Made by a program: the position numbers and the translations under genes. Below are positions 1-10,997 of a stretch of 64,000 nt of DNA, piece by piece. The DNA is taken from positions 3,522,501-3,586,500 of the forward strand of contig NZ_CP158375.1 in NCBI RefSeq assembly GCF_041021955.1. The letters are read 5' to 3'. Each line of letters begins with the position of its first letter. The first letter of the stretch is position 1. The notes beneath the pieces are model-generated. The model was not told the origin of the DNA. It searched no databases and worked only from the letters and a program-made list of their open reading frames with translations. Source of the DNA: Caulobacter sp. 73W (GTDB taxonomy: Bacteria > Pseudomonadota > Alphaproteobacteria > Caulobacterales > Caulobacteraceae).

Positions 1-1079
1 AACAGGCGTTCCAGAAAACCGGGCATCTCGCTGACGAAGGGCAGCTCGCCGCCAGCCGCCACCTTGGGATGGCTGGACAGCATCTGCTCGATCATCGTGG
101 TGCCCGAGCGCGGGAAGCCGAGGATGAAGATCGGCTGCGGCTGATCGGTCCGCCTGGACGATTTCGGCAGGCGGGCGAGGTTGGCGCGGGTGAAGACGGA
201 CTTCAGGGCGGCGAATTCACTGGCCACGGCGGCGTGGTCATAGGCGGCGCCGATCTCGGCGGCCAGGGCGGCCTTGGCCTCGACGAAGCCTGACCAGGCG
301 TCGCGGGCGCGGCCCAGCCGGTCCAGCAGGCGGGCCCGCTCCAGCAGGGCGCCGCCGGCCAGGGGCTTGGGCGCGGCGTCGAGGAGGGCGAGGGCTTCCT
401 CCGGCTTGTTCTGGCGGGCCAGATAGACGGCGCGGCGCAGACTGACGTCCTCGCCCGTGCGCTGGGCGGCGGCCTGGGCGCGGTCGAGCAGGGCCTGGGC
501 CTTGTCCAGGTCGCCCCGCACCTCATGGACGCGGGACCAGTCGGCCAGGATGGCGACGTTTTCAGGGTCCAGCTGATGGGCCTGGGCGAAGAGCGGCTCG
601 GCCTCGTCCACGCGGCCCTGTTGCAGCAGGTTGGCGGCGAGGTTGGCCAGGACGCCGGGGTGCGGGCCGGCGATCTCCAGCGCGCGGCGGGTGTGGTGTT
701 CGGCGGCGGGCAGGTCGTTGCGCGCCGCCAGCAGCACGGCGAACAGGTTGTGCGCGTCGGGGTTTTCCGGATCGGCGCGCAGGGCGTCGCGGACGGAGGC
801 TTCGGCTTCCGCCATGCGCCCGTGCTTGATCAGCAGGGTGACCAGATCGTCGTGGGCCCAGTCGGCGTCCGGCGCGATGGCGATGATCTGGCGAAGGGTC
901 GCGGCGGCGGCGTCGATCTCGCCGCGCCCTTCCTGCACCAGGCGGCGGATCTCCAGGGCGTCCACGTCGCGCGGGTCGTTCATCAGCCGCGTTTCGGCGG
1001 CCCGTTCGGCGCCGGCCAGGTCGCCGCGGCCGATGGCTTCGCGGCCTTGCTGGACGAGGGGATTGGCGGCTGTCGACAA
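1..1079 (-). CDS. TPR-repeat sulfotransferase, partial (runs off left edge)
   Basis: Reading the minus strand from 1079 gives an open frame that continues past base 1. The first part (about 270 residues) is Ala/Leu-rich helical repeat with TPR character (units such as NPDAHNLFAVLLAARNDL and HPGVLANLAANLLQQGR). It is followed by QPIFILGFPRSGTTMIEQ, the PAPS 5'-phosphosulfate-binding loop of sulfotransferases. Family knowledge: TPR-sulfotransferase fusions are common in alphaproteobacteria; their acceptor is usually unknown. The start is taken as TTG at 1079, with GGAG five bases upstream; no ATG lies in frame nearby. The C-terminal catalytic part is missing because the window ends. Confidence 0.8.
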   Translation of the reverse strand, partial: MSTAANPLVQQGREAIGRGDLAGAERAAETRLMNDPRDVDALEIRRLVQEGRGEIDAAAATLRQIIAIAPDADWAHDDLVTLLIKHGRMAEAEASVRDALRADPENPDAHNLFAVLLAARNDLPAAEHHTRRALEIAGPHPGVLANLAANLLQQGRVDEAEPLFAQAHQLDPENVAILADWSRVHEVRGDLDKAQALLDRAQAAAQRTGEDVSLRRAVYLARQNKPEEALALLDAAPKPLAGGALLERARLLDRLGRARDAWSGFVEAKAALAAEIGAAYDHAAVASEFAALKSVFTRANLARLPKSSRRTDQPQPIFILGFPRSGTTMIEQMLSSHPKVAAGGELPFVSEMPGFLERL

Positions 1080-1084
1080 GCGGG

Positions 1085-1135
1085 CTCCGAGCGCGTTGCG
1101 TCCTTCGAGACGACCGCTGCGCGATCTCCTCAGGA
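1085..1135. repeat. Dispersed intergenic repeat, family A (single unit)
   Basis: Contains the paired signatures GCGTCCTTCGAGACG and CCTCAGGATGACGAA flanking a short GC-rich centre. The same two signatures recur at 23546-23637 and 48955-49060, always between genes. Confidence 0.7.
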
Positions 1136-1189
1136 TGACGAACATAGGAGTAGCTGAAGTTTGTGGGGGTGAGGAAGCGATGCGGGGTT

Positions 1190-1327
1190 TCATCCCCTCT
1201 CCCCACGCGTGGGGAGAGGGTAAGGGTGAGGGGCTGCGGAGGTTCCTCCTGCCGGACCCTTGCCGGTCGAACCGCCGTCGCCCCCTCACCCAACCCTCTC
1301 CCCCGCACGCGGGGGAGAGGGGAGAGG
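1190..1327. repeat. Dispersed intergenic repeat, family B (two units, inverted)
   Basis: Two pyrimidine/purine-asymmetric hairpins face each other: CCCCTCTCCCCACGCG followed by TGGGGAGAGGGTAAGGGTGAGGGG, and about 50 bases later the inverted form CCCCTCACCCAACCCTCTCC. The same arrangement occurs at 23925-24050. This fills most of the non-coding gap between the sulfotransferase and cysT (1080-1468); no gene was seen in the gap. Confidence 0.7.
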
Positions 1328-1468
1328 AAGACCTTTTCCTCGGCTCCCGCCCAGAAAAACTTGATTGTCCAGCTTCGGGGTGGGGATTATCGGCGGACGA
1401 GGCTGGGCCAAGCCGCAACATGCGGCGGGGGCTGGCGTTATGACCGTGGACAGGACGCAGCCCGCCCT

Positions 1469-2332
1469 TTGACCAGCCCCTCGACCGCCTTCGCCGCACG
1501 ACGACGGCCGCTGTTCCGGCGCAAGTCAGCCATTCCGGGTTTCGGCCTGACCATGGGCGTGACGCTGTCCGTGCTGTCGCTGGTGGTGCTGATCCCGCTG
1601 TCGGCGGTGGCCATCAAGGCGGCGGAGCTGTCGCCGGCCGAGTTTTTCGCGGCCGCCTTTTCCGAACGCGCCATCGCCGCCTATCGCCTGACCTTCGGCG
1701 CGGCCTTCGCGGCGGCGGTGATCAATGGGGTGTTCGGGGTGCTGACCGCCTGGGCGCTGGTCCGCTACGCGTTTCCCGGCAAGTCCGTCGTCAACGCCAT
1801 GGTCGACCTGCCGTTCGCCCTGCCGACCGCGGTGGCGGGCATCGCCCTGGCGACCCTGTACGCGCCCAACGGCTGGATCGGGCAGTTCCTGACGCCCCTG
1901 GGCATCAAGGCCGCCTACAACCCGCTGGGCGTGGTGATCGCCCTGACCTTCATCGGTCTGCCCTTCGTGGTGCGGACCATCGAGCCGGTGCTGCGCGATC
2001 TGGCCGCCGATGTCGAAGAAGCCGCCGCCAGCCTGGGCGCCAGCCGCATCCAGACCGTGGCGCGGGTGGTGCTGCCGGCGCTGGGCCCGGCCTGGCTGAC
2101 CGGCTTCGCCCTGGCGTTCGCGCGGGCGGTGGGCGAGTACGGCTCGGTGATCTTCATCGCCGGCAACATGCCGTACCGCTCCGAGATCGCGCCGCTGCTG
2201 ATCATTATTCAGCTGGAGCAGTACGAGTACGCGGCGGCGGCGGCCATCGCGCTGGTCATGCTGCTGGTGTCGTTCGCCATGCTGTTCGTCATCAACGCCA
2301 TCCAGGCCTGGTCGCGGAGGATCGAGGGATGA
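1469..2332 (+). CDS. cysT: Sulfate ABC transporter permease CysT
   Basis: One of two inner-membrane permeases of the sulfate/thiosulfate importer. The protein starts its conserved part at [20 protein letters not shown], has about six membrane segments, and carries the ATPase-docking EAA loop ([21 protein letters not shown]). No ATG precedes the conserved N-terminus in frame, so the TTG at 1469 is chosen (287 aa); an ATG at 1553 would cut off conserved residues. The ribosome site is weak. It overlaps cysW by four bases (ATGA), so translation is coupled. A periplasmic sulfate-binding protein gene, often found just upstream, is absent here. Confidence 0.9.
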   Translation: MTSPSTAFAARRRPLFRRKSAIPGFGLTMGVTLSVLSLVVLIPLSAVAIKAAELSPAEFFAAAFSERAIAAYRLTFGAAFAAAVINGVFGVLTAWALVRYAFPGKSVVNAMVDLPFALPTAVAGIALATLYAPNGWIGQFLTPLGIKAAYNPLGVVIALTFIGLPFVVRTIEPVLRDLAADVEEAAASLGASRIQTVARVVLPALGPAWLTGFALAFARAVGEYGSVIFIAGNMPYRSEIAPLLIIIQLEQYEYAAAAAIALVMLLVSFAMLFVINAIQAWSRRIEG

Positions 2333-3171
2333 GGCGCGCGCGTCACCCGACCGAAGACCCGCTGTGGGCCAAGGTGCTGATCACCACCCTGGTGCTGGGC
2401 TTTCTGGCCCTGGTGCTGCTGCTGCCGCTGGCGGCGGTGTTCGCCGAGGCGTTCCGGCGTGGGGCCGGCGCGGTGATGGAGGCGGTGAGCAATCCCGACG
2501 CCATCGCGGCCATCAAGCTGACCCTGCTGACGGCGGCCATCGCGGTGCCGTTCAACGCGGTGTTCGGGCTGTGCGCCTCGTGGGCGGTGGCCAAGCACCA
2601 GTTCCCGGGCAAGAGCTTCCTGATCACCCTGATCGACCTGCCGTTCAGCGTGTCGCCGGTGGTGGCGGGCCTGATCTATGTGCTGGTGTTCGGGATGCAG
2701 GGCTGGTTCGGCGAGACGCTGATCGACCACGACATCAAGGTCATCTTCGCCGTGCCAGGGATCATCCTGGCGACGGTGTTCGTCACCTTTCCCTTCGTGG
2801 CGCGTGAGCTGATCCCGCTGATGCAGGAGCAGGGGACGTCGGAGGAGGAGGCGGCCATCTCGATGGGCGCGTCGGGCCTCTACACCTTCTGGCGGGTGAC
2901 GGCGCCGAACGTGCGCTGGGGCCTGCTGTACGGCGTGCTGCTGTGCAACGCCCGCGCCATGGGCGAGTTCGGGGCGGTTTCGGTAGTCAGCGGGCATATC
3001 CGCGGCCTGACCAACACCATGCCTCTGCACGTCGAAATCCTGTACAACGAGTACGACTTCGTCGGCGCCTTCAGCGTCGCGGCCCTGCTGTGCCTGCTGG
3101 CCGTGGCGACCCTGGTGCTGAAGGGACTGCTCGAGATCGCCCAGCCCGCCGTGCGCGGCCGCGGCCACTGA
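2329..3171 (+). CDS. cysW: Sulfate ABC transporter permease CysW
   Basis: Second permease of the sulfate importer, 280 aa, with about six hydrophobic segments and the EAA loop [20 protein letters not shown]. The C-terminal stretch with [16 protein letters not shown] is typical of CysW. Its ATG overlaps the cysT stop, and cysA begins 14 bases after its end, so the three form one operon delivering sulfate for cysteine synthesis. Confidence 0.93.
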   Translation: MRRARHPTEDPLWAKVLITTLVLGFLALVLLLPLAAVFAEAFRRGAGAVMEAVSNPDAIAAIKLTLLTAAIAVPFNAVFGLCASWAVAKHQFPGKSFLITLIDLPFSVSPVVAGLIYVLVFGMQGWFGETLIDHDIKVIFAVPGIILATVFVTFPFVARELIPLMQEQGTSEEEAAISMGASGLYTFWRVTAPNVRWGLLYGVLLCNARAMGEFGAVSVVSGHIRGLTNTMPLHVEILYNEYDFVGAFSVAALLCLLAVATLVLKGLLEIAQPAVRGRGH

Positions 3172-3185
3172 CCTCAAGGGTGTCC

Positions 3186-4210
<1,025 letters not shown>

Positions 4211-4214
<4 letters not shown>

Positions 4215-5998
4215 CCGGCGGCGCGCTGGGGTTCGGCGTCGGGCTTGCGGGGCTGGGTGACCTCGGCCACGGCGCGGGCGATGCCGGCCACGGTGACGGG
4301 CTTGCGCACGGCGGCGTCGGCGCCGGCGTCCATGCAGGCCTGGCTCTCTTCGTCATCCCCGCCGGTCACGGCGATGATCGGGGTCTTGCCGCGCAGCCCC
4401 GGCAGGCGGCGCACGGCGGCGGCGGTCTGCGCGCCGTCCAGATAGGGCATGCGCCCATCCAGCATCATCAGGTCGAAATCGCAGACCTCGGCCAGCTCCA
4501 GGGCGCGCCGGCCGTTCTGGGCGTGGACCACCTGGTGGCCCAGCTGTTCGAGGATGGCGCGCATCATGGCGGCGTTCAGGCCATCGTCCTCCGCGACCAG
4601 CACGCGCAGGCCGCGCACGGGGGCGGGGGTCTGCTCGGTCTCGGGCTGGTCTTCGATCACGGCGTGGGGGTCGTAGGGCAGTTCGACGGTGAAGCAGGAG
4701 CCGACGCCCAGCGCGCTCTGGGCCGACAGGCGGCCGCCCATCAGCTGGGCCAGCTGGCGCGACAGGGACAGGCCAAGGCCCGCGCCGGGAACGCCGGCGC
4801 CCGTGCGCTCCACCCGGCGGAAGGCCTCGAAGGCGTAGACCAGCTCGTCCGGCGACAGACCGGGTCCGGTGTCAGCGATGGCGAAGGTCACGCAGTCCGG
4901 ACGCGGGCGGTCCAGGCGGACCTCGATCCGGCCTCGGCTGGTGTACTTGATGGCGTTGCTGATCAGGTTGGCGAGGATCTGGCGGGTGCGCAGGGCGTCG
5001 GCGATCACCGCGCCCGAACCGCGAACCTCCAGCTCCGGCGCGATGTGCAGGTTCAGCTCCAGCCCCTTGGCCGAGGCGTGGGCGCGTTCCAGCAGCACCA
5101 GGTCCTGCACCAGCCGGGTGGGGTCGAAGCGGCCCATCTCCACGGCCAGCAGGCCCTGGCCGGCGGTTTCTGAATCCAGGGTGACATTGAGCACGCCGAC
5201 CAGGTCGCGGGCGGCGTCCAGGGCGGCGGAGAACTGCTCGCGGGTCGGGTGGGCGCGGCCCTCGCCGCCGACGGCGCCGGCCAGGACGTGGGTGACGCCG
5301 GTCAGGCCGTTGCGGATCTCGTGCGAAAGGGCGGCGACGATGTCGGACTTGGTCTGGGCGGCGGCCCTGGCGTCGGCGAGGGCGGCGGCGCGTTCGTCCA
5401 GCAGGCGCTCACGCTCGGCGGCCTGGAGAAACTGCCGGCGCAGCATGTGGTTGACAAGGACGCCCATGGTGATGGCCAGCATGGCCATGCCGCCGCTCAG
5501 GGCCGCCAGGCGCGCGCCGTCGGGGGCGGCGGTCAGGGTGATCGGGCCCAGCAGCAGGGCGACGGACGTCACGGTCAGGCCCGCCAGGCTGGGCGAGGCG
5601 AAGACCAGTGCGCAGACGCCGGAGCTCATGGCGATGAGGACCAGGGCGTCGCGGGCCGGGCCGGCGGCGTGGGCGAAGAGGATGATCTGCAGGGCGCTGA
5701 CGGCCCAGAGGATGGTGGCGACCAGGTGCTTCAGCGCGCGGCTGCGCACGGAGATCCGCTCGCCCCGCAGGCTCTTCATCAGGCCGTAGAAGACGCCGCA
5801 GCCGGCGGTGTACAGGGCCAGGCCCAGCGCCATGTGACCTGGGTTTCGGGCGAAGCTGGCGGCGAGCGCCAGCAGGGGCACGAAGACCGCGAAGGTGATC
5901 AGGGCGTGACGGCGCGTGTCGCGACGCAGGTCGAGCGAAAGCAGGCGCGTGACGGTCGCGCCCGGTCCTGCCTCTGCTGTCTCGACGGTCGCCCGCAA
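4211..5998 (-). CDS. Hybrid sensor histidine kinase
   Basis: A 595-aa membrane histidine kinase with a C-terminal receiver. About six hydrophobic segments span residues 33-185. A HisKA domain follows with phospho-acceptor H226 in [12 protein letters not shown], then a HATPase domain with [12 protein letters not shown] (N box), DTGPGLSP and [12 protein letters not shown]. The receiver has LVAEDD, phospho-acceptor D514 in MMLDGRMP, and lysine in RKPV. The start is TTG at 5998, supported by a strong GAGGGGGG ribosome site five bases upstream. There is no recognisable periplasmic sensor domain, so the signal is probably sensed in or near the membrane. The partner is unknown; an Hpt protein is encoded at 9601. 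Confidence 0.9.
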
Positions 5999-6158
5999 GT
6001 GGTCCCCCCTCTGGAAAGCGGGGGAGACTAGTCCGAGGCGGTTCGAGAGATGTTACAGGACATCCTTAATCCCCAAGAGAAGATGGTGACCAAGCGTTAA
6101 GCATGCTCAGCCATCATTTCGAATCGAGAAACGCCGCAATTTGGGGACGATCGGGGGC

Positions 6159-7304
6159 ATGTCGATGACGCGGGGCGCGCTGACCGACACGGATATCCGC
6201 ATGCTTGTTAAGGGTGCGACCCCTGACGAGCGCGCGGCCGCCGCCCAAAAAATCTGCCGCAGCATCGAAACCGCCGAGCTGACCGACGAGGATCGCCTGC
6301 GGGCGCAGGACATCCTGCGGGTGATGGCGGGCGACGCCGCCGATCTGGTCCGCCGCGCCCTGGCCGTCACCCTGCGCGCCTCGGCCCTGGTGCCGCGCGA
6401 CGTGGCCAACAAGCTGGCGCGCGACATCAACTCCATCGCCATCCCGATGCTGATGGAATCGCCGTCGTTCAGCGACGAGGACCTGGCCGAGATCATCCGC
6501 CTGGGCGACAGCGTGCGGCAGTCGGCGGTGGCCCGTCGCCCGACCCTGACGCCCAAGGTCACCGACGCTCTCGCCGTGCATGGGGACGCGGAGGTGGTGC
6601 GCACCGCCATCGCCAACGACAACGCCCAGTTCTCCGAAGGCGGACTGAAGACCGTGCTGAAGCGGTTCGAGGCCGCCGAGGCGGTGCTGACCGCCGTGGC
6701 CTATCGCCGGGTGCTGCCGCTGTCGGTGACCGAGCGGCTGGTGCGGATGGTCGGGGACAAACTCCGCGCCCACATCCTCGCCAACCACCCGCTGCCGGCG
6801 GACGTGGCCAACGACGTGGTCGAGCACACGCTGGAGCGGGCGACCGTCGATCTGGTCGATCAGGCCGGGCTGGCCGCCGACCTCAAGGATTTCGTCAAGC
6901 ACCTGAACCGCAGCGACCGGCTGACGCCGTCCCTGCTGCTGCGCGGCTTGGCCCACGGGCATATGAGCTTCTTCGAGTGGGGGATGTCCGAGCTGTCGGG
7001 CATTCCACATCACCGCACCTGGCTGATGATCCACGACGCCGGGCCGCTGGGCCTGCGGGCGATCTATGAGCGCGCCGGGCTGCCGGTGCGCCAGTTCGGC
7101 GCCTTCCGGGCCGGGGTGGACGCCTATCATTCCCTGGAGATCGACGGCGTGCCGCAGGACCAGGAGCATTTCCAGCGCCGCATGCTGGAGCGTTTCCTGA
7201 CCCAACCGCAGACGCCGAGCCGCGAGGACGCCGACTATCTGCTCGGCAAGCTGGATCGCCTGCGCAACAAGGACAAGGCGAAGGCCCTGGCCGGCGCGGC
7301 GTAA
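6159..7304 (+). CDS. DUF2336 domain protein
   Basis: A 381-aa soluble, mostly alpha-helical protein with HEAT-like repeated blocks (for example DEDRLRAQDILRVMAGDAAD and DEDLAEIIRLGDSVRQSAVA), matching the alphaproteobacterial DUF2336 family. ATG 6159 is chosen because GGGGG lies just upstream; a TTG at 6141 is the alternative. No function is established for the family that I can state. A paralogue is encoded at 10998-12137. Confidence 0.75.
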   Translation: MSMTRGALTDTDIRMLVKGATPDERAAAAQKICRSIETAELTDEDRLRAQDILRVMAGDAADLVRRALAVTLRASALVPRDVANKLARDINSIAIPMLMESPSFSDEDLAEIIRLGDSVRQSAVARRPTLTPKVTDALAVHGDAEVVRTAIANDNAQFSEGGLKTVLKRFEAAEAVLTAVAYRRVLPLSVTERLVRMVGDKLRAHILANHPLPADVANDVVEHTLERATVDLVDQAGLAADLKDFVKHLNRSDRLTPSLLLRGLAHGHMSFFEWGMSELSGIPHHRTWLMIHDAGPLGLRAIYERAGLPVRQFGAFRAGVDAYHSLEIDGVPQDQEHFQRRMLERFLTQPQTPSREDADYLLGKLDRLRNKDKAKALAGAA

Positions 7305-7329
7305 AAGAACGGAGCGCCGAAGCGCTCCG
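7303..7329 (-). terminator. Intrinsic terminator of the 7367-7789 gene
   Basis: Read on the minus strand, CGGAGCGC-TTCG-GCGCTCCG forms an 8-bp stem with a UUCG tetraloop and is followed by TTCTTTT. It lies 38 bases after the stop of the minus-strand gene and overlaps the end of the plus-strand DUF2336 gene. Confidence 0.7.
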
Positions 7330-7366
7330 CCCCCCACCTGCGGGTCCGCGGACGGACCCGTTCGTA

Positions 7367-7789
7367 TCAGAATGCGAAGGTGTGGAAGTCCATCGGGCCG
7401 AAGTTGATCCCGGCCAGATCGATGGTGGCCAGGTCCAGTTCGATGAACGAACCGGCCTCGGCGGTCGGGACCTGCCAGACATTGCTGCTGGTCGCCTGCA
7501 GCGTCACGAGCGAGTTGTTGGCGAGGATGGGGTCGCCCGACTTGAAGAGCTGGATGTTGCCGAAGTCCAGCGAGCCCAGCTTCGACAGGTCGATCGGAGC
7601 CAGCTTGAAGGTGACGCCGTCGATGACGACGCCTTCGGCGGGGAAGTTGTCGACCATCCACGAGATCGCGCTCAGATCGACGCCCAGCGTGGCCGGCTGG
7701 CCCAGGTTGACGCTGGTCATCGGTCCGAACTTGGACAGGTCGAAGGCCGGAGAGCCTTTCGAGCCATCGATGATGACGAAGTTACTCAT
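7367..7789 (-). CDS. Hypothetical 140-aa protein, beta-rich, in-protein repeats
   Basis: I do not recognise the family. The protein is acidic, Cys-free and Leu/Ile/Asp-rich, with short repeated motifs (FDLSKFG, IDLSKLG, IDLAGINFG), which suggests a repeated beta structure. There is no signal peptide or membrane segment. ATG 7789 is preceded by GTGAGGATC, a good ribosome site. It has a near-consensus promoter of its own (7858-7886) and a UUCG-loop terminator, so it is probably a well-expressed single gene. It diverges from the XRE/RTX pair. Absence of a signal peptide together with the RTX gene next door would fit a type I secretion substrate, but that is speculation. Confidence 0.7.
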   Translation of the reverse strand: MSNFVIIDGSKGSPAFDLSKFGPMTSVNLGQPATLGVDLSAISWMVDNFPAEGVVIDGVTFKLAPIDLSKLGSLDFGNIQLFKSGDPILANNSLVTLQATSSNVWQVPTAEAGSFIELDLATIDLAGINFGPMDFHTFAF

Positions 7790-7857
7790 TTTTTGATCCT
7801 CACTGCGGATTCAAAAGGAAAGGACGGTCCGTCCCGGGTTGCATGCGCGCAAGTACA

Positions 7858-7886
7858 GTAATATTGAAACTTGAAATTCATGTCAA
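7858..7886 (-). promoter_or_regulatory. Sigma-70-type promoter for the 7367-7789 gene
   Basis: On the minus strand TTGACA (7886-7881) is separated by exactly 17 bases from TATTAC (7863-7858), close to the housekeeping consensus. The predicted transcript begins near 7850, about 60 bases before the ATG. Confidence 0.7.
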
Positions 7887-7952
7887 ACCTTGCGTAACTT
7901 TGATATCTGAACCGAGCGTGGCTATGGTGGGCGCTCGGGAGGGACGGAATTG

Positions 7953-8312
7953 ATGGCGACGAGACGGGCCAGCGGTGGTGACGCCGAAGCGGCCACCCCA
8001 AAGAAAGGCGATGCGGCGCGGGTGGCGCGCAAGGCGGCCGGCCGTTGGCTGAGCGCCCAGCGGGAGGCGGCGGGCCTGACCCAGGCCGAGGTCGCCGAGC
8101 GGGTGGGGCTGCGCTACTACACCTTCGTCTCGCAGGTCGAAGGCGGCTATGGCCGCGTGCCGTCCGAGCATTTCGCCTCCTGGGCCAAGGCCCTGGGGCA
8201 CGACCCCTACGCCTTCACCAAGGTGCTGCTGTCGCACTACGACCCCGACGTCTTCCGCCTGTTGTTCCCGGACGAGGCGCCGGCGCGCCAGACGGCCGCC
8301 GCGAAGTCCTAG
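7953..8312 (+). CDS. XRE-family helix-turn-helix regulator
   Basis: A 119-aa protein with a Cro/C1-type DNA-binding domain at about residues 33-85 ([20 protein letters not shown], then a variant recognition helix). The N-terminus is basic and Ala-rich and the C-terminus is short, so it probably binds DNA without a ligand domain. ATG 7953 follows GGGAGGGAC; a TTG one codon upstream is weaker. The RTX gene starts 13 bases after its stop, so they are likely cotranscribed. Confidence 0.85.
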   Translation: MATRRASGGDAEAATPKKGDAARVARKAAGRWLSAQREAAGLTQAEVAERVGLRYYTFVSQVEGGYGRVPSEHFASWAKALGHDPYAFTKVLLSHYDPDVFRLLFPDEAPARQTAAAKS

Positions 8313-8325
8313 GAGCCTGAGCGGG

Positions 8326-9564
8326 ATGGGGGACGTCATACAGTTCGTGCGCGCCGCCGAGCGGGTCGGCGACTGGACCGCGCGCGAGAAGGCCGAGCTG
8401 CTGCGCCTGAGGGCGGAGCTGGCGCATACCGGGCTGCCGTTCGAAACGGCGTCAGGCGTCAGCGATGACGGCGCGCCGTGGTTCATCATCTTCCAGCCGG
8501 ACAGCGACGAAGTGCTGGTCCACGTGGCGCGCATCAAGGGCGCGTTCGTGGCGCACCGCGTGGATCGCGACCTGGTGGGCGAGGGGGCGGACCTGCGCGC
8601 TCTGATCGAGCGCATGCTGAATGCGCCGGCCGAACGGGCGGCGGTCAATCGCCGCGATATGCCGTTGCCGCTGATCGTCCTGGCGGTTCTGGCGGTCGAT
8701 TTCGTCATGGCGGTCCGCGACGCCGAGGCGTCGGTGGTGGAAGTGGGGCCGAAGTTCTCCGCCTCAGCCGAAGAGCCGGCGCCCCGCGAGGTCACAGCGA
8801 CGCCGGAGGCCGCGCGCACCGCCGAGCGGGCCGAGGCGCATGTGCGGTCGATGGTCATGGCGGCGGCGTATCAGCCCTTGGCCGAAGCGCCGCGCGAGAC
8901 GACGCCTTCCGTGCAGGAGACGCCGATCGCCAAGCCGGAGCCCGTGCAGCCGAAGGCGTTGAAGGCGGAGATCGCCGCGCCGGTGGCCGCCGAGCCGGCG
9001 GCCTCGCTACCGGTGGAGCAGACCAAGACCGATGGAGTGATCCTGATCGGCGGGCCGGGACCGGATCATCTGATCGGCGGCGCGGGGAACGACATCCTGC
9101 TGGGCGGCGACGGGGACGACATCCTCGAAGGCGGCGCCGGCGACGATTATCTGGACGGTGGCGCCGGCGCCAACCAGCTGATCGGCGGGGCCGGGAACGA
9201 TACGCTCGTCGTCTCGGTCAGCGACACGGCCGAGGGCGGCGAGGGCGCGGACAGGTTCATCCTGACCAACGAACTGCTCGGCCACATCGAGAGCCGCGTG
9301 AGGCAGGGCGAGAATGTCCGCCTCAGCGAGTGGATCCTAGACTTCGACCTCGACGAGGGGGACGTGATCATGATGCCCAACGGCGTGGTGGTCGTGTCTT
9401 CCGCCGATACGCCGGTGTCGTGGAGCGCTCCCACGCTGACCGGGGAGCTTCAGCCGCCGCCACCCGAGGTGACCGTGCCCGCCGCCAACGACCTGGTGTT
9501 CAACCTGGTCGGAGGGCAGGTCGTGGTCAGTCTCGTCGGTGGCCTGGCGGACGCCGCGGGCTGA
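8326..9564 (+). CDS. Membrane-anchored RTX-type calcium-binding repeat protein
   Basis: A 412-aa protein of unusual layout. Residues 1-108 form a charged soluble domain with no signal peptide. Residues 113-130 ([18 protein letters not shown]) are one hydrophobic segment. Residues 140-240 are Pro/Ala/Glu-rich linker. Residues 242-296 hold about six GGxGxDxUx nonapeptides ([20 protein letters not shown]), the calcium-binding RTX motif. The C-terminal 110 residues resemble the beta region after RTX blocks. RTX proteins are usually type I secreted; an internal membrane segment with a cytoplasmic head is atypical. ATG 8326 is preceded by GAGCGGG. Confidence 0.75.
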   Translation: MGDVIQFVRAAERVGDWTAREKAELLRLRAELAHTGLPFETASGVSDDGAPWFIIFQPDSDEVLVHVARIKGAFVAHRVDRDLVGEGADLRALIERMLNAPAERAAVNRRDMPLPLIVLAVLAVDFVMAVRDAEASVVEVGPKFSASAEEPAPREVTATPEAARTAERAEAHVRSMVMAAAYQPLAEAPRETTPSVQETPIAKPEPVQPKALKAEIAAPVAAEPAASLPVEQTKTDGVILIGGPGPDHLIGGAGNDILLGGDGDDILEGGAGDDYLDGGAGANQLIGGAGNDTLVVSVSDTAEGGEGADRFILTNELLGHIESRVRQGENVRLSEWILDFDLDEGDVIMMPNGVVVVSSADTPVSWSAPTLTGELQPPPPEVTVPAANDLVFNLVGGQVVVSLVGGLADAAG

Positions 9565-9600
9565 AATCGCCCGGTCTTCGAGAAGCCTGATGGACGGTTC

Positions 9601-10080
9601 TCAGGCGAGGGCTTGGGCGACCTGGCTTTCCAGCTCGGTGGCCAGGGCCTTGCCCAGCGGGTGGGTGTCGACCTTGATGCCGTCGCGGACGGCGGCCTTG
9701 ATGGCCTGGATGTGGGCGTCGATCAGGCGCAGCGGCGCCTTCAGGCGCTTTTCCGGCTCGTCGATCAGACGGCACAGGGAGCCGGCGAGACGGGTGATCA
9801 GCGGATAGTCGTAGGTCGAGCCCAGACCCTTCAGGTCGTGGGCGCGCAGGTAGAGGCCGTCGATGGTCTCGGTGGAGACGCCATCGGACTCGATCTTCTT
9901 GCGAGCGGTCTCGAGCTTGTCGATCTCGTCCTGGAGCCATTGCGCGAAGTTGCTCGACAGCGCCTGAAGGGCGGCCTCGGCCTTGGCGATGGCCGACTTG
10001 TCGATGCTTCCGCCGCCCACCTTGGCGCGAAGAAGGTTCGGCACCTGGATGATTTCGGCTTTGGTCTGAGTTTGGCCCAC
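9601..10080 (-). CDS. Hpt-domain phosphotransfer protein
   Basis: A 159-aa helical protein carrying one histidine phosphotransfer domain. The phosphorylatable residue is H81 in RAHDLKGLGSTYDYPLI, the usual HxLKG context, followed by LAGSLCRLID. Such proteins shuttle phosphate between hybrid-kinase receivers and response regulators. There is no linked kinase of its own; the nearest hybrid kinase is at 4211-5998. It converges on the RTX gene. The start is ATG 10080, with GGAGG just upstream on the minus strand. Confidence 0.85.
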   Translation of the reverse strand: MGQTQTKAEIIQVPNLLRAKVGGGSIDKSAIAKAEAALQALSSNFAQWLQDEIDKLETARKKIESDGVSTETIDGLYLRAHDLKGLGSTYDYPLITRLAGSLCRLIDEPEKRLKAPLRLIDAHIQAIKAAVRDGIKVDTHPLGKALATELESQVAQALA

Positions 10081-10180
10081 GAGGGAGCCTCCGCTGATTA
10101 AGTTCCCGCCAAGCTAGGGCGTGGACGTTAACAACGCGTATTGGGCTTAACGATGCAGGCGAACCGCCCGATCGGCCGGT

Positions 10181-10963
10181 TCAGGCGGAAAACTGCTCGG
10201 CCAGAACCCGTTCAGCCAGGCTGCGGCCGGCGTCAAACATCATGCAGAGGCTAATGGAGCGGTCTTCGGAGACGTGAACCTCGACGACGTCACGGACTTC
10301 GAAGTTGTCGGCCACGGCGCTAACGGGGCGTTTGTCGGCTTCCATCACCTCGAAAGTGACGCGGGCCTTGTGCGACAAAAGCGCCCCACGCCAGCGGCGA
10401 GGGCGAAAGGCGCTGATCGGGGTGAGGGCCAGGGCGTCAGATTCGATCGGGATGATCGGGCCGTGGGCCGACAGGTTGTAGGCGGTGGAGCCGGCCGGCG
10501 TCGCCACCAGGGCGCCGTCGCAGACCAGCTCGCTCATCCGCAACTTGCCGTCGATGGAGATGCGCAGCTTCGCCGTCTGGCGGGTCTGGCGGAGCATCGA
10601 CACCTCGTTGATCGCCAGCGCGCGGTGCTGGCGGCGCTTGGCGTCGATGGCGACCATGCTCAGCGGGTGGATGATCGTCCGTTCGGCGGCGTTGATCCGC
10701 TCGATCAGGTCATCCTCGCTGTACTCGTTCATCAGGAAGCCGACCGAGCCGCGGTTCATGCCGTAGATCGGCTTGGGCGCCTCGATATGGCGGTGAAGGG
10801 TCTCCAGCATGAAGCCGTCGCCGCCTAGGGCGACGATCACCTGGGCGTCCTCTTCGGACACCTCGCCATAGCGCTGGGTCAGGCGCGCCTGGGCGTCTTG
10901 CGCTTCTGGACGGTCGCTGGCCGTGAAGGCGAAGCGCGTGACGACGGGCTGGGGACTGTACAT
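10181..10963 (-). CDS. nadK: NAD kinase
   Basis: Phosphorylates NAD to NADP in the cytoplasm. The catalytic GGDG is at residues 47-50 (ALGGDGFML), with the family blocks [20 protein letters not shown] and [19 protein letters not shown] 10963 gives 260 aa, close to other alphaproteobacterial NadK; the frame stays open to 11047 but that part overlaps the gene before it and is not conserved. It lies 34 bases after the DUF2336 gene on the same strand and may be cotranscribed. Confidence 0.95.
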   Translation of the reverse strand: MYSPQPVVTRFAFTASDRPEAQDAQARLTQRYGEVSEEDAQVIVALGGDGFMLETLHRHIEAPKPIYGMNRGSVGFLMNEYSEDDLIERINAAERTIIHPLSMVAIDAKRRQHRALAINEVSMLRQTRQTAKLRISIDGKLRMSELVCDGALVATPAGSTAYNLSAHGPIIPIESDALALTPISAFRPRRWRGALLSHKARVTFEVMEADKRPVSAVADNFEVRDVVEVHVSEDRSISLCMMFDAGRSLAERVLAEQFSA

Positions 10964-10997
10964 CGTGGCGGAGCAAGGCCTGAACGGCCCCGCCCCG

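Noticed and set aside
1163..1468. Long N-terminal extension of cysT
   Set aside because: It translates the family B repeat and intergenic sequence; no permease homologue has it.
6060..6110. Possible CtrA site (TTAA pairs) before the first DUF2336 gene, and near 10130
   Set aside because: Spacing between TTAA elements is not the seven bases required by the CtrA consensus.
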